DNA of 64,000 bases from Oceanirhabdus sp942490885 (GTDB lineage Bacteria > Bacillota > Clostridia > Clostridiales > Clostridiaceae), in contig CALNYT010000002.1 in assembly GCA_942490885.1 (NCBI GenBank), positions 3,162,001 to 3,226,000 of the forward strand, written 5' to 3'. Below are positions 52,799-61,652 of the stretch, in pieces. Positions within the stretch are counted from its first letter, which is position 1; every line of letters begins with the position of its first letter. The notes below the pieces were generated by a model, which was not told the DNA's origin, searched no databases, and saw only the letters and a program-made list of their open reading frames with translations. A program made the translations under genes and the position numbers.

Positions 52799-54059
52799 TG
52801 TTTTTACAGTCTTTTCTGTTTAAATACTTATCTATATCTTTAATTATATTTTCAGGCATTTTTCTTGGTACTGGAAAAACATATGCATTAATGATTTTTT
52901 CACTAAAGTCCTTTATAAAGTCCATTGTTTTATAAAGATATTTTGGTGAAAGATATTCTAAAATATCATAACGACTATGTATTTTAGTTGCACCACTTGC
53001 ACCAAATCGCCCAAAGTTAACTACTGGTATTCCTTTATCTGCAAAAGGAATACAATCACTGGAATATATACTCTGCTTTACAGTAATAGGAAAACATACT
53101 TCTTTAGAAAAATATTCTATAATATTGCATAAGCTTTCATCACCTGTTACTAAGGCTTTGTCTTCTCCAAGTATTGCACCTGCAACATCAACATTAATCC
53201 CAAATTTAATAGATTCTAATTCTGATTCATGAGTTTTAACATACTCCTTACTTCCAAGTAGTCCACGTTCTTCTGAGCCAAACCATATAAATCTTATAGT
53301 ACGCTTAGGTGGATTTTCTAGGTAATGACGTAAAAGTTCCATAATGATAACTGAACCTGCTCCATTGTCATATACACCCTTGCTAAATGGAACACTATCG
53401 TAATGTGCCATAAAAACAATTACTTCTTCTGGATAATCTGTACCTTTAACCTCTGCAATAAGATTATGTGAGTCACTTTCTTTCTCATCTTGTAAAACAG
53501 TTATACGTACTTTACTACACTCTAACGCAACCATTTCTAGCGCGTCTTTAACTCTCACATTAACCCCTGGAACTTTCCCATGCTCTAAATGTTTTTGTCT
53601 AAGCATTCTTTTTTCAATATCTGTTTTCTCTTCATCATCTAAAACAGTTCCACTAAAAGTTATAAATCCAACTGCTCCAGCCTTAATTATATTTTCATAC
53701 TTCTCAATAGTTAGTCCATCATTTATCAGTACAATTTTACCTTTTGCATTAATTAAATTTATAGGCTCTGCTTGTTCAACATATACAAATTCTGCTGTTA
53801 ATCCCTCTTCTTCTGTGTTTCCTGAAAAGCCCATTCCTGTAACTGTATATTCTTTATTAAATGGCTCTAAAACTTCTAATTTAGCTTTTTTCATATTATA
53901 AAGGCTTACTTTAAAAGGTTCTAACTTACTTTCCACGCCTAGAGAGTTCAATTCCTCCCTTAGAATATTAGCAGCTAAAAGTTCTTCTTCTGTTCCACTA
54001 GTTCTTACAAATCCAATTTTTTTTAACAGGTCAAATTGTCTTGTTTCAATATTTTTCAT
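52794..54059 (-). CDS. M28-family zinc aminopeptidase
   Basis: The 421-aa protein starts at ATG 54059 after GGGGG; the TTG two codons earlier is less well placed. Zinc ligands of the M28 family are visible: His in MAHYDSVPF, Asp in VYDNGAGSV, Glu in WFGSEERGLLGSKEY, Asp in NVDVAG and His in KIHSRYD. A PA-like insert lies at about 90-190 (KIVLINDGLTIEKYENIIKA). There is no signal peptide, so it probably acts on peptides in the cytosol. Its stop codon lies in a T-box relic. Confidence 0.9.
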   Translation of the reverse strand: MKNIETRQFDLLKKIGFVRTSGTEEELLAANILREELNSLGVESKLEPFKVSLYNMKKAKLEVLEPFNKEYTVTGMGFSGNTEEEGLTAEFVYVEQAEPINLINAKGKIVLINDGLTIEKYENIIKAGAVGFITFSGTVLDDEEKTDIEKRMLRQKHLEHGKVPGVNVRVKDALEMVALECSKVRITVLQDEKESDSHNLIAEVKGTDYPEEVIVFMAHYDSVPFSKGVYDNGAGSVIIMELLRHYLENPPKRTIRFIWFGSEERGLLGSKEYVKTHESELESIKFGINVDVAGAILGEDKALVTGDESLCNIIEYFSKEVCFPITVKQSIYSSDCIPFADKGIPVVNFGRFGASGATKIHSRYDILEYLSPKYLYKTMDFIKDFSEKIINAYVFPVPRKMPENIIKDIDKYLNRKDCKNK

Positions 54060-54291
54060 ATGCAATCCCCCAATATGTAATTATTCTGTTTGTTAATAGA
54101 CTACTTATACTAAATGTCAATGCAAAATATTACACTAGATTAAAATTAATTTATTTGTTAATTATACCACATTTAGATATCTTTAGTTATAATCTTTTAT
54201 CATGCTTTACCTATATACAAACCGTATACTCCACATCCAACTAAACTACTTTCTTCACAAGTTACTATATGATATTTCATTTTAAAAAACA

Positions 54292-55173
54292 TTATAATGT
54301 CTTCTGCCACTCACAAGTTTTCCCGTATTCTAAAAATCCTACACTCTTGTACAATGTCTGTGAAGGAATATTATTTCCACTTGTTCCCACATATATGTAT
54401 TTAGTTCCACGCTCTTTTAATATGTTCATCCCATATAATAAAGTTCTTTTCATAATACCTCTACGTCTATATTCCTCTACACAAGCAACAGGTTCTAATA
54501 TTGCTATTTTGCTCACAGGGTCATCCCAAATGGTACAATAAGCAATTATCTCTCCCTTATCTCTTTGAACTACCAAATCCAACGCATCAATATATGATTG
54601 TGAACTCATCATTCTTTCATATCTTTCTGGGGTTGTTCCTACTCCGCCAGTTGCCAGACCAAATAGTTCTGTACGTCTTGCTACATCCTTTTTCTCTGTT
54701 AGACGAATGCTTAATCCATCTGGCAATGATGTATATGAATATATTTCAGATAAATCACAAATACCATAAAAGCGGAATCTTCCACTTTTAGTGTATCCCC
54801 GTTGTTCCAAAACATTACTCAATAACTTGTCCTCACTATTTGCATCAGTTGTGATAGTAACCCCTTTAGCATAACAATTCTTCTCTATATATTCCATTAT
54901 TTGCTCAGAAAGGTGTTCAAAACCTGAAAGAAGGATAATAAAAAATTCATCTTCTTGGACTATGATAAAACCAATTTTCATTTTACCCTCAGACACAAAC
55001 CAAGTTGTGTTATACACTAAATCAGGGCTTTCATCAAATGCATATCTCTCAAAATCCAAATTCCCAATATGGATTTGTGGATATAAATGCCCAGTTTTCA
55101 CACAATTTTGCTGCACTATACTGCGCATAATATTATAATCACTCTCTTTATTAAATTTACGATAACTTAGCAT
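54292..55173 (-). CDS. GNAT-family N-acetyltransferase (two-domain)
   Basis: The product from ATG 55173 is 293 aa; GGAGG is 6 nt upstream. The C-terminal half holds the acetyl-CoA-binding segment CVEEYRRRGIMKRTLLYGMN and VGTSGNNIPSQTLYKSVGFLE. The N-terminal half is probably a second, degenerate GNAT domain. The substrate is unknown. It follows the amidohydrolase gene by 25 nt and is likely part of its operon. Confidence 0.83.
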   Translation of the reverse strand: MLSYRKFNKESDYNIMRSIVQQNCVKTGHLYPQIHIGNLDFERYAFDESPDLVYNTTWFVSEGKMKIGFIIVQEDEFFIILLSGFEHLSEQIMEYIEKNCYAKGVTITTDANSEDKLLSNVLEQRGYTKSGRFRFYGICDLSEIYSYTSLPDGLSIRLTEKKDVARRTELFGLATGGVGTTPERYERMMSSQSYIDALDLVVQRDKGEIIAYCTIWDDPVSKIAILEPVACVEEYRRRGIMKRTLLYGMNILKERGTKYIYVGTSGNNIPSQTLYKSVGFLEYGKTCEWQKTL

Positions 55174-55198
55174 TTTTACCTCCATATTTAAAACACAA

Positions 55199-56056
55199 CT
55201 ATATCTTAAACAACTTAGCAGCATTATTATAAAATACATCTTCCCAATGCTCTTCTGGAATTAATTCCTGAACAAACTCAATATAAGGTTTAACTCTAAC
55301 AAGAGGCCAATCTGTTCCAAATAATATCTTCTTGTAGTTATCTGTAAACACAAAGGCTCTCTTGAAATGTTCCATGAACAACCTTTCATTCATCATTCTT
55401 TCAACTTTAGCTTCATCTCCTACAATCAAGCCTGAAATATCTGCATAAACATTAGGATTCTTTGACAATATTTCTGCTGTTTCCATTACCCAAGGATCCC
55501 CAAAATGAGCAATGATAAAATTAACCCACCTGAATTTCACGGCTAATTCATCCACCTCTAATGGCTTAGAATACTTCAAAAGCCCTCGTTCTGAATAAGT
55601 ATCTCCACTATGTATAACAACAGGAATATTATATTTTTCTGCTAACTTATACACTGGTGTATACACCTCATCCCAAACATGATAATGATAATATCCAGCG
55701 TATATCTTTATACCAATTGTATTCTTTTCTTTCAAAGACTCCTCAATTTTCTGAAGTTCGTTTTGCTTTTCTTCTACATTATCAGTATCTAATTTAACTG
55801 GATTAATCCCCACGCACCTTAGTACTCTATCTGGATTTTTCTCAAGGTCTAGTCCCATTGGATTTTGAGCCTCTTTATCTGGAAAACCGCCTTCTGATTT
55901 CTCAGTTAACCCCATTCCAATCCCCAAAACAACACCATTTTCATCATATTCCTTTAAAAGCCCTATTGAACTATAATCAATAAAAGATAGTTCCTCAGCA
56001 GTTCTCTTAAAACTCTCTATGTTAGAAAAGTGCATATGTGCATCAATTATTTTCAT
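55199..56056 (-). CDS. Amidohydrolase-family metal-dependent hydrolase
   Basis: The 285-aa protein is a TIM-barrel amidohydrolase of the Amidohydro_2 type. Metal-binding residues appear in IDAHMHFSN (HxH), PVVIHSGDTYSE, FIIAHFGDPWV and the late ILFGTDWPL. The size is normal. Its start overlaps the end of the NUDIX gene by 14 nt. Substrates in this family include cyclic amides and carboxylated aromatics; here it is unknown. Confidence 0.85.
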   Translation of the reverse strand: MKIIDAHMHFSNIESFKRTAEELSFIDYSSIGLLKEYDENGVVLGIGMGLTEKSEGGFPDKEAQNPMGLDLEKNPDRVLRCVGINPVKLDTDNVEEKQNELQKIEESLKEKNTIGIKIYAGYYHYHVWDEVYTPVYKLAEKYNIPVVIHSGDTYSERGLLKYSKPLEVDELAVKFRWVNFIIAHFGDPWVMETAEILSKNPNVYADISGLIVGDEAKVERMMNERLFMEHFKRAFVFTDNYKKILFGTDWPLVRVKPYIEFVQELIPEEHWEDVFYNNAAKLFKI

Positions 56057-56630
56057 TTTCTTTCTCCTTTTCTAATTTTATAGCAGTGTCAATACTATAT
56101 TTGTACAATTTTTCATCTTCCTCTTCATCGAAAATAATTCCTAATAATTCTTCAAGATATGTAAATGTATCAGCAAATTCACCTGATTTTATCATAGCTT
56201 TGATTTCACTTGTAGTTACCCACTTTGCTCCACATACTTCTTGTGGTTGATAAATAACTTCTGTAATGTCTACTTCCTCATTAAATAACCAGATATCTAC
56301 AAAATCAGCAAAGTCATGTTGTTGTCTTTTTATTCTAAAAAGAAATTTTCCATTAATAGGAGATAACTCAACACCAGTTTCCTCCTTTACTTCTCTTATT
56401 GCAGCTTTTAAACTATCCTCACCAACAATTACTGAGCCAACAGTTGTTTCCCACATATTAGGGAGTATTGTCTTGTTAGGTGTACGTTTTGTAATTAAAA
56501 ATTCTCCATTGCTATTCTTTATCCATACATGTACAAGAAGATGATATTCATCTTGTGCCATAGGTTTTCCACGTTCTATAGTTTTACCTGTTTTATTTCC
56601 GTTTCCATCGAGTATATCCCAAAGTTCCAT
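56043..56630 (-). CDS. NUDIX hydrolase
   Basis: The 195-aa protein carries the canonical Nudix box G-x5-E-x7-REVKEETGV at about residues 60-82 and an N-terminal strand LWDILDGNGNKTGKTIERG similar to IDI-like NUDIX proteins. The ribosome binding site GGAGG is 7 nt from the ATG. The C-terminal extension is acidic and lysine-rich. It heads a three-gene unit with the amidohydrolase and a GNAT protein. Substrate unknown. Confidence 0.9.
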   Translation of the reverse strand: MELWDILDGNGNKTGKTIERGKPMAQDEYHLLVHVWIKNSNGEFLITKRTPNKTILPNMWETTVGSVIVGEDSLKAAIREVKEETGVELSPINGKFLFRIKRQQHDFADFVDIWLFNEEVDITEVIYQPQEVCGAKWVTTSEIKAMIKSGEFADTFTYLEELLGIIFDEEEDEKLYKYSIDTAIKLEKEKENENN

Positions 56631-56672
56631 TTAATAACCTCCAATACTTACAAACTAACACCTTTTAATTCC

Positions 56673-57212
56673 TCATAATACGCTCTCACAATATCTTTCC
56701 CTAACAATAAGATCCACATATTCATCATTACAAGATAAATCTTCCTCCCTTGTATCAGTTAAGTCAATAAACAATACAACAATAGGTGGTATTTTCTTCT
56801 CTGCAATTAAATTATCTACTACTGTTTTTGCAGAAAGAACATTGATATATTCCCAAACATGTTCTTCTGCATTTGGCATTACAATATATGATAATGTCTC
56901 TGCTTCATCTCCATCATCCTCTTCCTCTTTAATAAATAAAAAGGTTTTATTTATCTTATCATGAATAATTTGATCAAATCTTCTATCCCAATCCTCATCA
57001 AGAGGGTCATTTACAGAAAAACAATATTGCAACCGTATATCATTTCTAATCTTGCAGCTTATATACCATAGATTTGTATTCAATAACCTTTCCATTCTAT
57101 AATTTAAGAATTTACAATCTTCCATTTCTGGTATAAGTAAAACATTTTCTACCTTTTCTTCTTCTTTGAAAATAAAGGTCACTAAATTGTGCTCTAAATC
57201 TTCAATTCTCAA
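56673..57212 (-). pseudogene. Truncated enterochelin-esterase-like gene
   Basis: The 179-codon frame encodes an N-terminal domain like that of enterochelin esterases (VTFIFKEEEKVENVLLIPE, then LNTNLWYISCKIRNDIRLQY) and the beginning of the alpha/beta-hydrolase domain (IPPIVVLFIDLTDTREEDLS). It stops there, before the catalytic Ser-Asp-His region, at a length less than half of the family's 350-400 aa. The only start is TTG with no ribosome binding site. I therefore read it as a broken ferric-siderophore esterase gene. A working N-terminal fragment is possible but unlikely. Confidence 0.6.
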
Positions 57213-57257
57213 TTAAAGTAATATGTATTCTTTATCAATTTTCATATACTTTTGACA

Positions 57258-57827
57258 CTACCTATTATAATCCCTCTTTAAGATAGCCATAATAATTCCA
57301 TCCACTAACTCACCCTTTATAAAGTCTCTTTCTCGAACTAATCCTTCTCTTATAAATCCACTCTTTTCTAAAGTTTTTACAGATCCATCATTTCCCGGCG
57401 TTACAAAAGCTTCAACTCTATTTAAATTCATATCACTTAGAGCAAACTTAACTAATAACTTTATGGCTTCAGTTGCATATCCTTTATTCCATTCACTCTT
57501 TCTAATGTCGTACCCTATCTCACATCTTCTGCTTGAATCTTCAAAACTACCTAAATTACATATGCCAACCAACTTATTATCTATTTTATTGAATATTCCC
57601 CATGTAATTTCTTCTTTCTCTTCAAACTCATCATCATAATGTTTAATGAATTTTTCAGCTCTTTCTAAACTATCTATTGGTTCAAACCAATCATATTCAG
57701 CTACATATGGATCACTTAAAATTGCATATAGTTCTTCTAAATTCTCAATTCTTACCCTGTCTAACTTAATTCTTTCTCCTTCAATTATTGGAAACTCATC
57801 AAAAACCCTCTTATTTATTTCTTTCAC
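57258..57827 (-). CDS. GNAT-family acetyltransferase, RimJ/RimL type
   Basis: The 189-aa protein has the RimJ/L-like layout: IIEGERIKLDRVRIENLEEL at the N-terminus and EIGYDIRKSEWNKGYATEAI as the acetyl-CoA-binding segment, then LNRVEAFVTPGNDGSVKTLE. Proteins of this type acetylate N-termini of ribosomal proteins or small molecules. A GGAGGAG site precedes the ATG. A terminator-like hairpin lies upstream, so it is transcribed on its own. Confidence 0.87.
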   Translation of the reverse strand: MKEINKRVFDEFPIIEGERIKLDRVRIENLEELYAILSDPYVAEYDWFEPIDSLERAEKFIKHYDDEFEEKEEITWGIFNKIDNKLVGICNLGSFEDSSRRCEIGYDIRKSEWNKGYATEAIKLLVKFALSDMNLNRVEAFVTPGNDGSVKTLEKSGFIREGLVRERDFIKGELVDGIIMAILKRDYNR

Positions 57828-57844
57828 TACAATCTCCTCCTAAG

Positions 57845-57880
57845 AAAGCCATAACTGAAACAAGTTCAGTTATGGCTAAA
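57845..57880. terminator. Hairpin between MTA/SAH nucleosidase and GNAT genes
   Basis: AGCCATAACTGAA pairs with TTCAGTTATGGCT around loop ACAAG. It ends minus-strand transcripts from the nucleosidase gene, with the tail TTTC. Confidence 0.65.
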
Positions 57881-57957
57881 TATTTTCTTCACATTAACTC
57901 TTAGCACTTAAAGTCATTTCCATTTTAATGGTGTACTTTCTCCATTTTCACATCCAA

Positions 57958-58668
57958 TTAACAAATAACCTTGTTTCTTGACTCACACAGTTTTTTAATC
58001 AATACTTCTACTAATTTAATCGAATTTAATGCTGCCTGTTCCATATTCATATCAAATGAATCTGAACCATTCTCATCTGCATAATCTGATATTGAACGAA
58101 TAATTATAAATGGTATATTATTTGCATAACATGTATGTGCAACACTTGCACTTTCCATATCTACACATAGAGGATTAAAATTTTCAATTAAACTTTCTCT
58201 TTCATTATGAGTAATAAATGCCTCACCAGTAATAATTCTTCCAATATGAAAATTACTTTTAATTACTAATTCTTCTGCAGCTTTTTCACTTAACCTAAAT
58301 AATTCTTTATCTGGACTAAAAAATATGTCATCCATCCATGGATGATATTCAGTTAAAATTCCATGGGCAACATCATGATATGCAACCTCATTTGAAATAA
58401 CAACATCTCCAATTTTAAGTTGTCTATCTAATGCTCCTGCAACTCCCGTTAAAATAATATGAGTAACATCAAATTTATTAATTAAAGTTTGTGTAGCAAT
58501 AGCAGCATTAACTTTACATACTCCTGAAAATACTGCTACAACCTCAACACCTTCATAAATTCCTGAATAAAATTTCAATAAAGCATGTTCGTGAAGTTTT
58601 TTGTCTTTTATTTTATCTATAAAAGGCATTATTTCTCTCTCTGTCGGCCCTATTACTCCAATTCTCAT
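57958..58668 (-). CDS. mtnN: 5'-methylthioadenosine/S-adenosylhomocysteine nucleosidase
   Basis: The 236-aa protein cleaves MTA and SAH, recycling SAM by-products and feeding AI-2 precursor. Family features: MRIGVIGPTEREIMPFIDKI at the start, ILTGVAGALDRQLKIGDVVI, and the active-site region LCVDMESASVAHTCY near residue 170 followed by PFIIIRSISDYADENG with the catalytic Asp. Length is typical. The ribosome binding site GGGGGAT is good. Confidence 0.93.
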   Translation of the reverse strand: MRIGVIGPTEREIMPFIDKIKDKKLHEHALLKFYSGIYEGVEVVAVFSGVCKVNAAIATQTLINKFDVTHIILTGVAGALDRQLKIGDVVISNEVAYHDVAHGILTEYHPWMDDIFFSPDKELFRLSEKAAEELVIKSNFHIGRIITGEAFITHNERESLIENFNPLCVDMESASVAHTCYANNIPFIIIRSISDYADENGSDSFDMNMEQAALNSIKLVEVLIKKLCESRNKVIC

Positions 58669-58718
58669 TTTTATCCCCCATTTTCATTAATCAAAAACAT
58701 TTATACTTTTATACACTA

Positions 58719-59786
58719 TTATAGATCGAAGTACTCACAAATAATATCTTCACCTAACTCCCATACATTAGCATATTGATTTCCTAAAATCATTATTTTT
58801 GTATCATACTCTGGAATATAAATTGTATTAGCTACAACCCCTTCATTCATCCCATCCTTTGAGAAAGAATAAACTTTTTCATCTTTTACGTCCATCATGA
58901 ATTCTAAAACAAATCCATTCATGAACTTAACTTTCGTATGCTGGGCTTTTAAAATTTTTGATGTAACCATTGCCTCTGTCATTTCTTTTCCCAATAATCT
59001 TCCACTCATTAATTCTTCATAAAATTTAACCAAATCATCTACTGTTGTAAGTGCCCCTGCACCACCATCAGGAGCTCCATTTGGAGGATATGAATAAATA
59101 TTCTTTTTCCATCCTATTATGTTCTCTTCTTCATCTAATATATCTACATAACCTTCAGCTGCATTATCAACTATACCATCCATACTATAAAGTCCTGTAT
59201 TCTCCATTTTTGCTCTCTTAAACACATTCTCTGTAACATAATCTCTATATTTCTCACCTGTTAATTTCTCAATAACCATCCCAAGAAGTATAAATGCACA
59301 GTTGTTATATCTTGTACCTTCTCCTGGTTCGAAGTTCTGCTCTTTATAAATAAACAGTGGCAAAGAATCTTCTAATTCTCTAATTGAATAATTAGGCTTG
59401 TCTATAAATAGCTCTGAATACTCTTCTCCAGCCTCCTCATCAGCGTCATCTCCCATACCTGATGAATGAGTTAACAAATGGAATATCTTGATATTCTTAT
59501 TTAAATTTGAATTCTCAATATCCAATATATCAAGCACCTTATCCTCTAGTGAAAGATGTCCCTTCTCAACAAGTTGCAGTATAGCAACAGCTGTAAACAA
59601 CTTTGTTACTGAAGCACAATCAAATTTAGTATCAATTTTATTCTTAACCTTTAATCCCCTATGAGCATATCCGTGTGCTTCTCTATAAAGTATCTCTTCT
59701 CCTTCTTTAACAAGAATTGTACCTGAAAACTCTTCTTTCTTAACAAATTCATTAATTATATTTAGTATATTATCTTTTCTTTCCAT
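58719..59786 (-). CDS. Serine hydrolase of the beta-lactamase (class C) fold
   Basis: The 355-aa protein has the penicillin-binding-fold motifs SVTK (SxxK, in FDCASVTKLFTAVAILQL, about residue 57) and YNN (YxN, in GTRYNNCAFILLGM). No signal peptide is present, so it is probably a cytosolic esterase or peptidase and not a secreted beta-lactamase. The third motif (HxG-like) is not obvious. AAGGGGAT precedes the ATG. The gene stands alone. Confidence 0.87.
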   Translation of the reverse strand: MERKDNILNIINEFVKKEEFSGTILVKEGEEILYREAHGYAHRGLKVKNKIDTKFDCASVTKLFTAVAILQLVEKGHLSLEDKVLDILDIENSNLNKNIKIFHLLTHSSGMGDDADEEAGEEYSELFIDKPNYSIRELEDSLPLFIYKEQNFEPGEGTRYNNCAFILLGMVIEKLTGEKYRDYVTENVFKRAKMENTGLYSMDGIVDNAAEGYVDILDEEENIIGWKKNIYSYPPNGAPDGGAGALTTVDDLVKFYEELMSGRLLGKEMTEAMVTSKILKAQHTKVKFMNGFVLEFMMDVKDEKVYSFSKDGMNEGVVANTIYIPEYDTKIMILGNQYANVWELGEDIICEYFDL

Positions 59787-60004
59787 TTTTTTATCCCCTT
59801 TTTTTATCTATATTTTCTTTAAATAACTTATTATCTATTCAACTATAATATTGTTATCTATGAATTATCTCTTAAATAACCTAATAATATTAAACATAAT
59901 ATTTTCCTCCACAGACTTATTTTGAATCCTTTATACATAAACTATATAGTATTAAAGTACTATATAGTTATTACACATTTATATGAATATTGTATATTTA
60001 TATA

Positions 60005-60544
60005 CTAAACCTTAAAGTCATTCCAATTTACTTCTGTAATTTTTCCATTCTGCCAATCTTCCTTTGTAATACCATAACCAACTGAGTCGTATACGTCTCC
60101 ATTTCTACATACCCAACCTTTTCTATAATGTGCTTCTTTAGCAAACCCACACTTATGGAATACACATCTCATTGGATAATTGTCCTGTCTTGTATTACCT
60201 TCTATCCTATCAGTATCAGTATATTTGTTGAATATGTAGTCAACTAACCATTTTACAGATCTTGTTCCTAACCCCCTACCTTTGTGGGCACTTAAAATTC
60301 TTATATCAAACAATGGTGCCCCATCATCTAGGTCATAAACCCTAAGCATCCCAACCCTATTATCTTCATCAGAAAGAATCCAAAATGTTTTAATACCTTC
60401 CCCAGTATAATATTCATTTTCGTAAGCAGCTCTAATCCTGTCCGGATTTGGATTAGGTGCTCCGTAAAATTCCCAAGTATCTGATGTTAAAAATTCCACA
60501 AGAATATCAATTTCATCTTTGAATTCTTCAAACCTTATTTTCAT
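60005..60544 (-). CDS. GNAT-family acetyltransferase
   Basis: The 179-aa protein shows a RimL-like acetyl-CoA segment (RILSAHKGRGLGTRSVKWLV) and NTRQDNYPMRCVFHKCGFAK near the end. Its ATG overlaps the stop codon of the preceding GNAT gene, so the two are co-translated. Substrate unknown. Confidence 0.85.
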   Translation of the reverse strand: MKIRFEEFKDEIDILVEFLTSDTWEFYGAPNPNPDRIRAAYENEYYTGEGIKTFWILSDEDNRVGMLRVYDLDDGAPLFDIRILSAHKGRGLGTRSVKWLVDYIFNKYTDTDRIEGNTRQDNYPMRCVFHKCGFAKEAHYRKGWVCRNGDVYDSVGYGITKEDWQNGKITEVNWNDFKV

Positions 60545-60987
60545 TATTTATATCCCCCTGGTATAGTGATTACTTTATTTAGCTCCATACCTGCGCCTTC
60601 ATGTTCATTAGGAAATAACCTAAAACCAAATTTCTGATAAAAAGATTCTTTACCTTTTGTGGCCATCAATCCAATTATTGTACATGAACCTGGAACGCTA
60701 TTTTTTTCTATATACTCAAGTAATTGATCCATCATTAATGTACCTATTCCTTTTTTTTGATACTCAGGAATAACTATTAAATCTTCTATATACCATATGA
60801 GAGCACCATCCCCAACCAAACGGCCTATCCCTATAATTCTATCGCCATCAAAAGCAGCCAAATGAAATATGGAATTTTTCACTGCCTTTTCTGCCTGTGG
60901 TATCGTTGTATTCCCCCATCCAATTATATTACGCATATTATATAATACTTCACCTGTCATAGAATAATGTTTACACACTATTCCCAT
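60544..60987 (-). CDS. GNAT-family acetyltransferase
   Basis: The product from ATG 60987 is 147 aa; GGGAG is 9 nt upstream, while an in-frame ATG 9 nt earlier abuts that site. It shows IVIPEYQKKGIGTLMMDQLL for acetyl-CoA binding and ESFYQKFGFRLFPNEHEGAG at the C-terminus. It forms a two-gene unit with the next GNAT gene by a TAATG overlap. Confidence 0.86.
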   Translation of the reverse strand: MGIVCKHYSMTGEVLYNMRNIIGWGNTTIPQAEKAVKNSIFHLAAFDGDRIIGIGRLVGDGALIWYIEDLIVIPEYQKKGIGTLMMDQLLEYIEKNSVPGSCTIIGLMATKGKESFYQKFGFRLFPNEHEGAGMELNKVITIPGGYK

Positions 60988-61045
60988 AACAACCATCTCC
61001 CAACTTACAAAGTATAAATAACCTTAAGTTTGTAATTTATTTATT

Positions 61046-61552
61046 TTAATACTTTCTAAATTTATATCCTAATAAATCTATCTCTTCATTCTTATCAAGA
61101 GTCTTATCATAGTTTTTTCTTAACTGAATCATATTCAAATGATCAAAACCAATCTCCTGATAAAATTCAATTGCTCTTGAATTTCTAGGAATCACATCAA
61201 CGAACATTGCTAGTATCCCTTTTTCCTGCAACATCTTGTCCAATTCATTCATTGCAGCTTTTCCAAGGCCTTTACCTCTATACTCTTCTTTTACATATAA
61301 ATCCTCTAACCAAGCAGCATTCTGACCACCAAATTTAATATAAAAAAATCCAGAAAGGTCTTCTTCTAGAAGAATCTTATATATTTCTCCTTTTTCATTC
61401 CACTCATTTACAGTTTCAAGTGATTCTTCATCTGTTTGATAGAACTCTGCCCTAGCCTTAGTAAGTTTCCTATGATAGTTCATAAGCTCAGTTATCATCT
61501 TTGCTATGTCCAACTTTTCTTTTTCTTGCATTTTCTCTATTTTAATATTCAT
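61046..61552 (-). CDS. GNAT-family acetyltransferase
   Basis: The 168-aa protein has LEDLYVKEEYRGKGLGKAAM for acetyl-CoA binding and RNSRAIEFYQEIGFDHLNMI, which places it with aminoalkyl- or diamine-type GNAT enzymes. The ribosome binding site is weak. A fragment of the MITE-like repeat lies just upstream. Substrate unknown. Confidence 0.85.
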   Translation of the reverse strand: MNIKIEKMQEKEKLDIAKMITELMNYHRKLTKARAEFYQTDEESLETVNEWNEKGEIYKILLEEDLSGFFYIKFGGQNAAWLEDLYVKEEYRGKGLGKAAMNELDKMLQEKGILAMFVDVIPRNSRAIEFYQEIGFDHLNMIQLRKNYDKTLDKNEEIDLLGYKFRKY

Positions 61553-61594
61553 TCATACTACACATCCATTTCACGATAAAATAGAAATCATTTT

Positions 61595-61635
61595 AATTTC
61601 TCGAAGAGAAATATCCCACATTCTCCACTCTCAAC
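61595..61635. repeat. MITE-like repeat, fragment D (right end only)
   Basis: ATTTCTCGAAGAGAAAT matches the right-hand hairpin of copy A exactly, followed by ATCCCACATTCTCCACTCTC, close to its right end. The left part is absent. Confidence 0.55.
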
Positions 61636-61652
61636 TATGATTTTAATTATTT

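Noticed and set aside
54501..54791. Open frame of 96 codons antisense to the two-domain GNAT gene
   Set aside because: The minus-strand GNAT gene has a clear acetyl-CoA motif and ribosome binding site.
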